Shown here piece after piece: positions 52,361-64,000 of a DNA stretch of 64,000 nt. The DNA comes from Limanda limanda (lineage: Eukaryota > Chordata > Actinopteri > Pleuronectiformes > Pleuronectidae), in contig NC_083639.1 of the NCBI RefSeq assembly GCF_963576545.1, forward strand, positions 17,361,118 to 17,425,117, in the 5' to 3' direction. The notes under the pieces were generated by a model, which was not told the origin of the DNA, ran no database searches, and saw nothing but the letters and a program-made list of their open reading frames with translations. Positions within the stretch are counted from its first letter, which is position 1. Every line of letters begins with the position of its first letter. A program made the position numbers and the translations under genes.

Positions 52361-55300
52361 ACTTGTTATTACAACAATTTTTGCAAATGTTAATTATTGG
52401 TTGTGAGGCTGTTGTCAGGCCATGGTTTTGATCATAAAACGTGCTTTGATACTGTTTTGCAGGGACAATTAAAATCTTGAAGGCAATGTTTTTACATCAA
52501 CATTTCAAGCAGCCATTGTTTTCCTGCCAAAGAAAATTAAACACGACAATATTTTAATCTCTAAAAGACGTTGAGAGGCAGATAAATCACAGTAGAACAA
52601 AAACACTGTGCTTATTTTAGTGCCATTACTGAGATCCATATTCCTATGTATCATATGAGTTCAGTCAATCGGTGCTGAGGCATTTCACTCCTCTGCATCC
52701 TTCTGATATCTGAAAGGTTCACGTTTACTGATGAGTATTGAATTAGAGAAAGGAAGAAAAAGGGAAATGCTTCTTTGTGTGTTGAATGTTTACACCTTTA
52801 CTATGAATTCTCACACAAGAAAAGAAGCATTCTAGATATTTGTCAGTTACTGCCACAACATTACAACTGGTTGAAGGCTATATGATTCACACCATTTTCA
52901 TGCTCATCAAACCATTCAGCGAGCCTTCACGCCCTGTGGAGGGGGGTTCTCCTTTTATTTGTCCCTTATGCCCTTTTGTTAATGCCATAAATCTTACACT
53001 TGTATTCATAAGCAAATTGGACTTTTCCCACTCACTCACTGTGGAATTTTGTTATTTCTTAGCCCACTCCAAGTGTTTGACCTCCTGAGTAATGGTTTGA
53101 AAACACACCACCACTCCTCTGACACCACTACAACACAGCCTTCTTTTGTGGCTGATCAGTGTATGTAGATAATTTTGTTATAAGCTGGCCAGCTCATTAC
53201 TCATGACTATTATTAAGCCTGTCAAATAGATGAATGTAAATGATCATAAAGAAACTCAGAGAAATTAAGTCACACTTCAACCAATAACTTATAACTTCTA
53301 CTACACACAGCGTGGCCTCCCTCTGCAGTGAAGCAGGATTTGAACGTGTGAACTCTACTTTGAACTGAAGCATTCATTAAGTGCAAAAAGCCAAACAGAG
53401 TTCTTCACCATGTCGTTCCCGGCAATGCCAGGGGTGACGCAACCACTGCAACACTGGCAACCGTGCCGTGAGGTTAGTGCAACTTGCCGTTTAAAACGAA
53501 ACTTTCCTCATTGCTGACCACGGAAGAAAACTTCACAGACATTTCCAGAGTTATGTGACAGCCGAGTCAAATCAACAAACCTCTCCAGTTTAATTTACTC
53601 TCCTGGAAAGAGGAGATAATAGCATTTCAAAAAAATGTGGTACAAAGCCTTTATGAAATCTTTGGAGAGTTTGCAGGGTTTTCAATGACAGTTAATTTGG
53701 AAGGGAAACAATGCTGCAGTCCCCAGCAGTGCGTACCTAATAATGGCGCTTAAATGATCTTAGTGACCATGAAGCAGAAATGTGTCTGGAGTTTATCTTT
53801 TATTACTAAACTCTATGTCATTGTGCTGGAATCCCATTTTTCGGTCTACCATCCACACAATATGTGTGTAGTATAAAATGTTATAGTTACACCTACAGTG
53901 CACGGTACTTATGACATATCGTTTTGGGATTTAAATAAAAACACATCCATCATATAGTGAGTTGCCAGGTGTAACAATTATATATCAGTGTTTTTTCCCC
54001 CTGAAGATTCACCTTGACGTTCCTCACTGAATGAATATCAAATTGATGCACACTGAGAACTGAGAAAACAGGAAAGACAGACAAGCTCCATTAATCCGTT
54101 ACCCAAATCACGCACAACTCCACAACACTGATCCTCTCGACTTCAGGGAAGGGATGCTCTGTTTTTGCCTGTTCTTCTTGAATGGATGAAATATTGATGT
54201 GTGCACAACAGAAACCGCCTGAAGGCCACAGGAAGCAAATTATCTATCAGTAAAAGACCAGAGTAAACATTTGCCCAACACCTTGAGAGAATCAAAGGAT
54301 GCAAAATGAATATAAAGCAATTTCACCCATGATCTGACTTTTTAATTTAGCTAAGATTAGATCATATTTGTGTGCTCTGTTCCAAAGGGCTTCACACATT
54401 TTTTTCTGCAGAGCTGTGCAGCTGATCCCTCTGCTTCCACAGAGACCACGTTGTATAAACCAAATAGCAGGGCCACATCAATAGGCGATGGGTTTTATCA
54501 TCGATTTTACGACTGTGGTCATGTGGCAATGACATGAGGCCACAGTCTGTTCACCATACTTGACATAGGGTGATGAACCCCTGCAGATGGCTGTATCCCT
54601 AACCTTTTGACTGCCGTTTCAACACAGCATGATAGGTGAACACAGAGAGTCTCGACGGAGATGGATGACGGTGGATGTCATTTGATTTTCATTTGAACCG
54701 GAACATCAGAATCTACTCCACCTAATTAACCTCTCAGTCTCGTTCCACTTGGCAGACGTCCACTGCCATGCGGAGGAAAAAAAAGCTTTGTGCAGACTTA
54801 CTTTAAACATATTTCACACTTGATTTATATTCAATGTAAGACATTTGACACATGAATACATTTGTTTAAAGCGATTTTACCAAGGACAAAGGATAATGCA
54901 TGCTACAACCAAAACACCAAATGTGGATTTTCCTCTTTACGCCAGTGATACAGTCATGTATTCACCAGAGAGGATGCTCTTGGAAAGCAGCAAGAAGCAT
55001 TTAATGCTCTGATTCTAAATGCTGACAAAACTAAGCTCATGTTGTTTTCACAAAGAACACTAAAATCTTGAATCATTCAACATCTAAAAGAAAATCAATT
55101 GAAGTGGTTTTGTCTTTTGAATAACTTCATGCTGTGAATATGATTCTGTCTTTTTCAAACCTCATGCTGACAATCTTGTCTAAAAACTTGAAACTTGGAT
55201 TTGACTTCACATACAAATATTGTTTTTCTTCTCATGCAAGAACAGTCTTGTCTAAAATCCATGGGCATGGTTTATCACAGAGCTAAGATTTGTCACTTCA

Positions 55301-56844
55301 TGCCATTTCAGAACTCATCATTTCAAATTATGTGGTTGGATGCCCATCTCTAGTTGTCTGTGATTTCATTTTCATGTGTGTGATTATGAGTTATGTGTTT
55401 TCTGTACCTACAGTATATGTTGGGGTGTTGGCCAAGTCTCTTTTTTCAAATTTGATTTGGAATCTCAGTCGTATACTTCCAGCTCACTATATATAAGCTG
55501 TTTTCAGACGTACACAGAACTCCAGCGTTTTCTTCGAAAAAAAACAGAATAATGTCCAAATGAGCCCATGTGACAACACAGCAGGAGATAAGCTGGAGGA
55601 TTCACCGCAAGCAAGTGGGCACGTTGACAACATTTCTAACATACAACAAACGCAAACCCCAAAATACAAAAAGAATACAAATATCTCAGGATGAAAAAGA
55701 GGAGCCGTACACGTAGAATGCAGACAACGAGATTCTGTAACTGTAAGCTGTAACTAAATTACCCCTGATCAGTAGAATGAATTCATCCTGCATCTTGCAT
55801 GCTATACCTTCCCTCACCTGAACGCTCTGGAGATATATTTCTATTGTTGTAAATGCTTATGAAAGGAGAATTTCTTGCAGATGTGTTAATATGTGAAAGG
55901 CAAACTCCTGACCAAGTCCAAACCCTGTTGTGCGCAGACTTTCCAGGTTTCCAACTAAAAATTTTAACTTCACATTATTTTTCAAGCCATATCACATGTT
56001 TTAGCAGCTCAGAGCAAAGGGGCATTACGACATTGCTTGCAAGCAGGTTGGCATTTCTAGCCATCACAACTTAAATGCACACAAACATTGGATAGTTACA
56101 TCTTGCCAATTTTGAGTAGGGTCCCTGAGAGCTTAAAGTCTATTGGGCAGGAGAGAGGGGTCCGATACTCAACTTGTGTTGTGGATCGTGTCTGATATGT
56201 GTCTCCTGATTGTCAGCATGCTCCCCCTCTCTCTCTGATCAGGAGCCTCATCTCAAAATGATTTATTAGAATAAGAATTAAGTTTATAATTGTTCACAAC
56301 AGTGATTGTTTGTGCTTTGTTGGACTAGTACTTAAACTAGTAAGAACCTGACATATACTTATACATATACATCACCTGTTCAGCCACTACAATCCTTTCA
56401 AATCTGGACGTCTGATTGAATCATCAACGTTTATCTGCCACTCAAAATAAGGAAATGAAATGAACACTTCAGTGCAGCCATATGAATTTTCATGAACGTC
56501 ATGCTGACAGTTTGACTCAGTGATGAGTCAGCAAACTGCCCTGCTATTAGACTGGAGTACATATCATGTATAACTTCTTTATGTTTATCATCCTGTAGAC
56601 TTGATCACCAGACAAAAAGAAAAGACCTCTGTTTAACACAATGGTAAAGATTAAACTCACTCCCAGTATAATGCACAATAACATAAGTACTGTGTATTAT
56701 TCAGAGGAAACAGATCGACTTCACATTTAACTACTCATGCAGTAAATGTGTGTCTGATAGTGTTTCACCTGCTGATCTGCTGCTGGTGTGAATCCAGCTC
56801 CTCTCTGCCTCCACCAGCTCCTTCTCTCTCTCTTTTGAGGACAC

Positions 56845-56905
56845 AAGCTAGCATTAGCTAACTGTTAGCTTCTAACTGTTAAGCATTGGTTAGCATAATG
56901 CACGT
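56845..56905. repeat. GTTAGC/GCTAAC-rich short cryptic repeat
   Basis: AGCTAGCATTAGCTAACTGT is followed by TAGCTTCTAACTGTTAAGCA and TTGGTTAGCAT. The hexamer GTTAGC or its complement recurs within 60 bp, a low-complexity motif common in fish DNA. Confidence 0.6.
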
Positions 56906-57165
56906 GCTCCAAACATGAAAGGCTGCGCATGGTTCAGGAGCATGTGTGGAGATGTTTTTTCATGGGGAATCATCCGGTAACTTATATAAGACCTCACCGA
57001 TTATTTCAACAAGTTAGAAAAGATTTGTTAAACCTCACACAACAGTAAGTACACACGTTTGGATGCTACAGTGTTACTTGACATGAGGTCAAAGGGCATC
57101 ACTGTGTGTTTTTATTAATCCGTCCAATCACTTTAAGAGCTAATCCGGATGCACCCACAAGAAAG

Positions 57166-57222
57166 TTATTATGTTATTATTATTATTATGATTGTTATTA
57201 TTGTTGTTGTTGTTGTTATTAT
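57166..57222. repeat. Compound (TTA)n/(TTG)n trinucleotide microsatellite
   Basis: TTATTATTATTATG followed by GTTATTATTGTTGTTGTTGT and TAGTAGTAG variants. Confidence 0.88.
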
Positions 57223-57224
57223 GA

Positions 57225-60200
57225 GTAGTAGTATCAGGATTCTAAGTATTATTTTTTTTTTTTTATCCTCCAGACGGGCAGTTCAGGTACATTTTGCTGA
57301 AATATTTATGGATTTCTTTGTCTAAGTTTCTTTGGCAAAGGTTTTCTTTGTTGGACTAAGATGAGACTCCAAAATAGATCACATTTTCAGTTTCAGTTGA
57401 TTCAAAATGTACAAAGACAAATAGGATTCACTGACAAAAACTAGCATGGACTTTTCTTAAACTAAATCTAAAATAGTGACATCACTTGAGATCATTGGTC
57501 TGATTTGACACTTAACCAGTTCCTGGTGAAGTTTTAGTGAGAAGCTTGTGTGGGACTATAGTGCTCTGGATTTATTCACTGGATATCATTTGTGTCTGTG
57601 TGTGTGCATGTGATGACACAATGACATTTTTACAGATATTCTTAGAAAGCGGATGTCCTCTCTAGGGACACTATCATTTCTCTTATTACACACTGTATAG
57701 TTGCATTAAGGAAATTCATACTTGCTAGAGTAAAAACTGCAAGCACAGCTTTTACATGTCTGCATTGTGTATTATTACATGCTGGGAGGGGGGCGTAATT
57801 AATATGAGAAGCAATCTTGAGGGAAGGTCTATTCAATAACAGCCGCCCCATAACTTCTAACTATCTTCGAAGTGGAAAAAAAGCAATAACACATAAAACT
57901 GTTGGGTGAATAATTCAGAAGTCGAATGCATAAAGGGTGGATTAGGCTTGATTTAATTATGTCTGTGTGAAATCAGAGCCTGGCGTTCAACAAACACACA
58001 CAGGCAACCGGAATGAAGCAGTTCAGCACCCAAGTGGCAAGGCCTCGCCGAGGAGCCAAAAGCAGCTTCTGTAGAGATCAAACACAACCAGCAGCATTTA
58101 ACTGGGGCCAGACACGGAGACAGGTACAATAGACTCAGCTCCCCTTTTATTGTTGCATGGAAAAATTGGATGTGATTCTCTCACAGGAGTGTAGCCAACA
58201 TAATTTTCATGGTAAGAGCATGGTATTGTTTACTTCGTAACACCATCCTGTGTATTCTCATTTGCACGCATCAGGTGGTATTTATTTCACTTTGATAGAA
58301 AACCAGTTAACATTGCAATGGTTGGCTTACGTCCCTCTGAGATCTTCTATAGCTTCGAACCTGCGCCTGCTGTGGAGCCGGATGTGAGCGTCCGTGCTCC
58401 ATGCATCTCAAACGTTTATTCTTGTCCGCTGCAGAACCCCAGTCAGTACATTGATTTGCAGTGAGCAAATATTATAAATTGCAAATGAATAACAGCATTA
58501 CCATAGAAATAAGTCTGCATGGGGGAATATGGTCACAACATTAACATCTTCATGAGCACACACGATTCCCAGGCTTAAAATTGATCACATCACATCATTC
58601 AAAGCTGCTATTCCTTCTCTGATAAGGCTGTAGTTCATTTGTGAGTGGCGGCGGCCTGTATGAGAGCAGATGTAGTCAACCTGAGAGGGATATGGGCAGA
58701 AATGTGAACTGATTGCAGAGTTATTCTCTGGGCAACGGAAACCAATGTGAGTAGCCAACAGTGAGCTCCATCTACATGTGCTGAATGGCTGATTGAGTTC
58801 AAGGGAAAGAATGGGACTTGGCAGCGAGGGTAGAGAACACCCCTTTCATCCATAGCCATCCAATTTCATTATAACATATCTTTGAAATGAGCAGCACATA
58901 ATCACACCTGAAACTTGATCAGAAGGCGAGAAACTGTAACCATTCACGAGCGGCATCTCTCAAAACTTCCAAACGTGTCCACATCCTGCACACAATGCAT
59001 CCAGAGATGTAGAAGTTTGACTATTTGATTTATGCTAATGTGCCCTCACTTTTATTGTTGTCCTTGCGTTCGGTTTCCAGTTTCCATTGTGTGAGCGTTG
59101 CCATCGTTTTTGAAACCAGGGTCTATTTGCACATGTTGACATTAATGGATTCCTTCTGTCAGGAGCTGTCAGCCTCACACCCCTCGGCAGCGTCTCCCAT
59201 TGGAAAGACGGTTAAAAAGCTGCGTATGGGTGTCATACATCTCGCTCTATTCTAATTTACACTGCCCTCTGACTCTCTTTCCAGGTAAGAAATATTGACT
59301 GGGCCTGCAGCCCCCCCACCCCTCGTTTAAACCACCACCCCCAGCTCCTCTGCTATCAAAGTGCTGGCTCAGCAGAGTGGAGAGAGCAAAGAGTAAAAGA
59401 GCAAGAGGGAGATATATAGAGGGGGGGGGGGACTCTGCAGAAAGGAAAGCACGCGTACAAAAAATATGTAAATTAGTAGGGGAAGGAGATGAGCTGTGGT
59501 AAATTGTGCGTAAACAAAAAATCAGGTGGGGTGCTGATAAATCAATAGGACCTGTAATAGCTGATGAAAATAGGGGAAATTGGGATTTAAATGGAAAGCA
59601 AATGTCAAAAAAAGAAAAGTTAGAAATCTGTGAAAATCTCTCCCAAGCAATTTGAATGTGATTGTGAAGAGTTCTGGCACTGTGGGTGTGACAAGACAGC
59701 CAATTGTGCAGTAAGTGGTAATTACACAGCCCAGTCTGCGGTCGACTGCTGAGTGACAAATAGTCTGCTTGCCTATCTTACCAACTGTAAAGCACAGGAG
59801 GGAAGTGCCGTGGTGACGCTGTGGCTCTACAATTGGTAGAAAAAAATCACACATGCCCTCTGTCATTAAGTTTCTCTCAGTACGGAAAAATTCAACAGCA
59901 GGGACGAGGTCAGTTGTTAGAAGCAGGGTTATTATCTGTGGCCAGGCTGTGTTTCCAATTGTAAATTAAAAGGGGACAATGGCAGAGGTCTATGGCATGC
60001 CCAGTGATAATGACAGGATAATACATATACAAAGGCTGCTTGGTACACAAATAGATCAACTGGAATAGAATAGAAATAGAAAGGTTGGCATTTACCAGAC
60101 TCATCTTCCCTGGGAAAGAGAAAGCATCAGGAAGAAAAGCTTCGTACAGTCTCTGCTTATTTTCCCATCGTGATGAGAATCATGGGGAAGTGTGACTGTG

Positions 60201-63200
60201 TATCAGGTCTGTCTGTCAGATCTACTTTATCTGAAATCCCAAACATCACCGGTCTTATCAGGACAGGCTTCAGACTAATGTGGCATTTTCCAGCATTTCT
60301 AGAATCACACACTGACTGCTCTTATCGGGTTGCTGTTAAAGTAAATTACACAATTTGATTAATCACAAACCACCAGTCACGACTTTATATTCAGCAACCA
60401 GAGGGGTTTGTTCTGCTTTAGGGATAAAGACAACCTAGAAAGAACACTTGATCACTGAAGGGATTGTTCAGCCAGAATATTCGAACGTCTCACCATCATT
60501 TGTTGAGCATCTGAAATATATTCATTATTCATTAATTTCATCACCAGTGGAGTTTGGCAGCAGGGTGCCAAACTCCGCTTATAACTTAGCCCTGATTTAG
60601 GTATTTATATAAATGACTGTGATTCATGCATAATGATTTCTTTCAATCTTTGAATAAAGACATGAAGTTAGTTTTTATTCATGTCATTGCATTCAAGCAC
60701 TTGAAGGAAACCTCTGCAGAACAAGGTGATCATTCCATTGGATCAAAGTTGCTCATGGGTGTCTGTCTGTGTGCACATGTTCCTATTAAACACATATATT
60801 GTGTGTGATGTACATGTTCATGTTCTTTTCAACACCGGTGTGGAAACACACGTTTGTCAGCTGCTCAGTCCGATGTTAAACTGAATGGAGCTGTGAAGGC
60901 TACAATGGTATGTGAGCTCAGAAAAGTCAACTTAAAGAAGAAATCAACTTCAAACCATCAAAGTCATAATTTATATGAATTAATTTGGATCCTCCCCGTG
61001 CAGCATCAAATCTAATGTAGTTAGCTAAGAGGTGATGTTAGTTTTACTGTGGTGGAATTTAGTACTTCTCCAAAGTTGTTTTTTCAAAAAGTTTTTCAAA
61101 TTGCCCCATCTCTGTGGTTTATCTTTTCTTTTTTCTTACATTTGGCTTCCATATTTGAACTGTAGACACGTTCACAACAACATGAAAATCTCTGGAGCGT
61201 TCAGTTTGAGGGGTGGAGGTAAAACATTCAAAAGGCAGGTCATGGTGCATGGATTCCACTGTGGAAATCACATATTTTTATTATAACATATCGACACCAG
61301 CGTGAAAAGCTCTCAAATTTCTGTCCAAGCCTTTCAAAGTTGGCAACTTCGCCCGTGTTCTGTGAGTGTATGGCACTTCTTTTTCATTCTGACATATTTG
61401 GATTCTTTTTGTTTTTCCAGTTTCATGTAACTTGTTACAAACATCACCACCACTCGCTGGCTGTGATTATTCAGGACATTTTCCTGCTGTATTCTCACGT
61501 GTGCTCTCTTGGACATTTTCTTGACATTCTAATAGGGGGCTGACAGGAAAACATCTGGAAAATGTCGGAAAACAACTGACTCGGACATTTGTGTTCTCAC
61601 GTAGAGCCTCTCTGGATGATTTCAGAAAAATGTCAGGACTTCGGTGCGTGTCTGAAAGCAGCTTAAATGTCACAGTCCTTAGAGGTGGCCTGATCAAATG
61701 TATCAAGGTATGAAATTGGTGTGCAAGAAAACACTTAAAATTTAAAATGACTTCATTTTAATTTAAACTACATGAACCATCTCAGCTGAAAATGTTAGCT
61801 CTTTGTCCTGTTCTTTAATGGAGTTGGGGAAGTTTACCGGCTCTATCTGGCAGACTCATTAGTTCGCACTCATCCTCGTAGCCGTTTTTCTTCACAGGAA
61901 AAGCAAAGAGTTCATCTCACCTGTCTTGCTCATTCAAGTATGTCCTCAAGTGCTGCTGCAGCACTCCTGACTTCCTTCTCTTTCTTCTGTCACTTCCTCT
62001 CACTCTCTCCTGTCACGTTTGTGGAAGCTGTGGGTTTTAACATTCACTGAACGATGTCACAGACTGTCTTTTCCTACATGATATTCTGTGACACTGTCTG
62101 TCATCCTTCCCTTCTGACAGGTGACTCCACCCATTTTTACAGTAAAGATTTCTTTCCTCACAGGAAACCGTGTGACATGGCAAATTTCCTCACCGTGGGG
62201 CGAATGAAGGATTATCGGAAACAGTGTCTTCTATTCAGACTAATAAGACATTTTGTTTTCTGTGTTGTGTGATGCATGTATCAAGAACTTAATGAGTGGC
62301 TGTAACATTGCAGGTGCAGCAGTATAGGATGTGCTGATTTGGGACGACTGGCAAAACAATATGGACAAAATAAGGAAGTGGGAGGGTTTCCCTGCTCGAC
62401 TTAACCAAAACTTCATATCCAGGCTGGTTTGACCCACTGTCAGGTGTTTATAGAGACATCACTTCATTAGCTGTGGATGATGCTGGATGCACATAAGGGC
62501 CAACCATCTGCTCCCGGAGCCTGGCCAAGGTTAAATATTCTTGTGGCAACAGAGAGAGGAGGATGGCAGTGAGACTGTGTGTGAGCAGCCATAGTGGGAG
62601 AGGAGCAGTGGTATAGTGCTGCCTGGAGAAGGGGATACACTCTCTTTTCTTTGCAGCCCGTCCAGCAGAGGACAATGTTTGTGACAGTTACAGTGACAGT
62701 GACATGTAAGACTATAGTATTACTATGGTATTACTATAATTTATAATTATTTTTATTTTTATTTTATTATTAATACTTTAGTATTAACACATTGCATTTT
62801 TGCTGCAGATGCAGAATTTGTTTGACAACGACTACGTGGTTTGCGGGATTGCAGAGTCCATAGCAACCACCATAGCAACGATAACCAACGTTGCAGTCCT
62901 ACAATTGTCTGGCGAGATCTGAACAAATATTTGTGATAACTAATGAAATATAGCTCATAAGCATGAACTGACTGAAGATTATGAAAGTAAAGAGCACATT
63001 TCTCGCTAGAAATGTTGTCAAAGTGTAATTTAATACCCAAACTATGTTATAAAATAAATTTGATATCTGAAAATACAAGGAATGTCGTCCATGTTTTCGT
63101 TCTCGCAGATTGGAATTTGAGAGTCACGTGGCATGGGCACAGGCCAATGCAATTGTTAGATGCCTACGATTTGCCCAGTGGACCAACGTAGCTATTACAC

Positions 63201-64000
63201 GTTTTGAGATGAGACTGGGTTGTTATTAACATCATCGTTGTTGATGTCGTTACTTGAAGTTGTAGTGTAGGCAGCATCTCAACATCAGAGTAAGGCAGGT
63301 CATGCTTTCGCTGTACTCTGAAAAACATTGGCTTGCAGCACTCTACTGAATGATGTGATTTAGGGTTTATGCTGATTGAAAAGCAAGTGGGTATAGACCG
63401 TATACAGCTGCTCTACACTGGAGAGGAGTATGTTTCATACACTTTCATTTCATAAGCCCTTCAACGGACTGACGCCCACTGAATACAGACAGGTTCCTGA
63501 AGAAATTGAATCATCACTAGCGTGGCCACTCACCTGAAGAGAAACAAGAGAACACTGTAGTCGAGAGACTCACATATGTACAAATAATGGGGAGTGAACA
63601 AATGGCATTTATAATTATTATGATATAAAATTATCTTAAATGTAAAAAAAAAAGAAGGAAAAGATGTGTGGATGGATGATTATGTGTGAAGAGCTGTTGC
63701 TGAGACAACTCTTAATGCTGTTTTATATTTCATTGTTAAGGTGCATTAACTGTAATGCATTCATTTGATGACCTTAATTTATGTGTCAGAGCATCAATCT
63801 TGTTTAATGCATTGGGATGTCATGACATCTACCAGGATCTGAAAAGCTGTTCAGCCTCATTTCGTACAGACGTTGTGGAATAAACAAAGCATTAGGGCCA
63901 ACAGGTATCCGGCCTCGCTGGAAGTCAGTAATTGCGGCAGAGATTCTCTGCACGTCAAACGCTCACCCTAACACAGGGGTCACCTCAGAGATGAGGGGAT
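57225..64000. other. Distal upstream DNA, no gene seen
   Basis: Unique A+T-rich sequence with a hairpin at 60547-60578, a tandem RFX-like pair at 62858-62879 and a GTCACGTG E-box near 63122. The 170-codon minus frame at 59247-59759 starts in Ser/Leu-rich low-information sequence and shows no domain. No promoter-exon combination could be supported. Confidence 0.5.
60547..60578. other. 13-bp hairpin (one G-T pair) with 6-nt loop
   Basis: Core GGAGTTTGGCA, loop GCAGGG, TGCCAAACTCC; extended by one T-G and one G-C pair. It lies in upstream DNA about 11 kb from the cadherin start. Confidence 0.85.

Larger units (their letters stand above)
49931..57160. other. Upstream flank of the cadherin gene, no gene seen
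   Basis: A+T-rich DNA. A CAGGTG E-box at 50035-50040 lies about 410 bp upstream of the start codon; Snail/ZEB-type repressors use this word in cadherin promoters. Further out there are only short repeats and the possible hAT fragment. Confidence 0.5.

Noticed and set aside
59247..59759. 170-codon minus frame
   Set aside because: Ser/Leu-rich sequence made from A+T- and C+T-rich DNA with no motif; likely chance.

Overview
This is a window of vertebrate nuclear DNA, almost certainly from a ray-finned (teleost, probably spiny-rayed) fish. The signs are A+T-rich non-coding DNA with many dinucleotide microsatellites, several interspersed repeats that I recognise as teleost families, and no prokaryotic gene organisation. 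The long open frames on both strands are mostly chance frames or translated simple repeats.

I can support one protein-coding gene. It lies on the minus strand and belongs to the cadherin superfamily. Exon 1 (49572-49625) encodes only a start codon and a signal peptide and ends at a GTAAGA donor. Exon 2 (48187-48298, 112 nt) opens the cadherin prodomain, with the Cys-x-Pro-Gly-Phe motif and a Gly-Gln-x-Ile-Leu segment. Both exon boundaries have good splice sites, and the 0-to-1 phase pattern and exon length match classical cadherins. Exon 3 is not visible, so positions 1-48186 are read as the 5' part of a very large intron 2. The paralogue (cdh1, cdh2, cdh4 or cdh13 type) cannot be settled from 55 residues.

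Layout: 1-48186 is intron 2, holding microsatellites, a pentanucleotide polypurine array, decayed retroposons and a complete hAT-type non-autonomous transposon (32571-33241) with perfect 8-bp target duplications. 48299-49571 is intron 1, which contains (GT)50. 49626 to about 49860 is the 5' UTR and core promoter, with a CCAAT box and a CpG-rich setting, bordered upstream by (AC)36. About 49931-64000 is upstream DNA without a recognisable gene.

The points most worth a second look are: the cadherin promoter bracketed by two long, oppositely oriented Z-DNA-forming repeats; a 13-bp perfect hairpin at 38793-38822; a protein-like decayed coding remnant at 5615-6050; and a handful of motif-dense stretches that could be developmental enhancers in intron 2.
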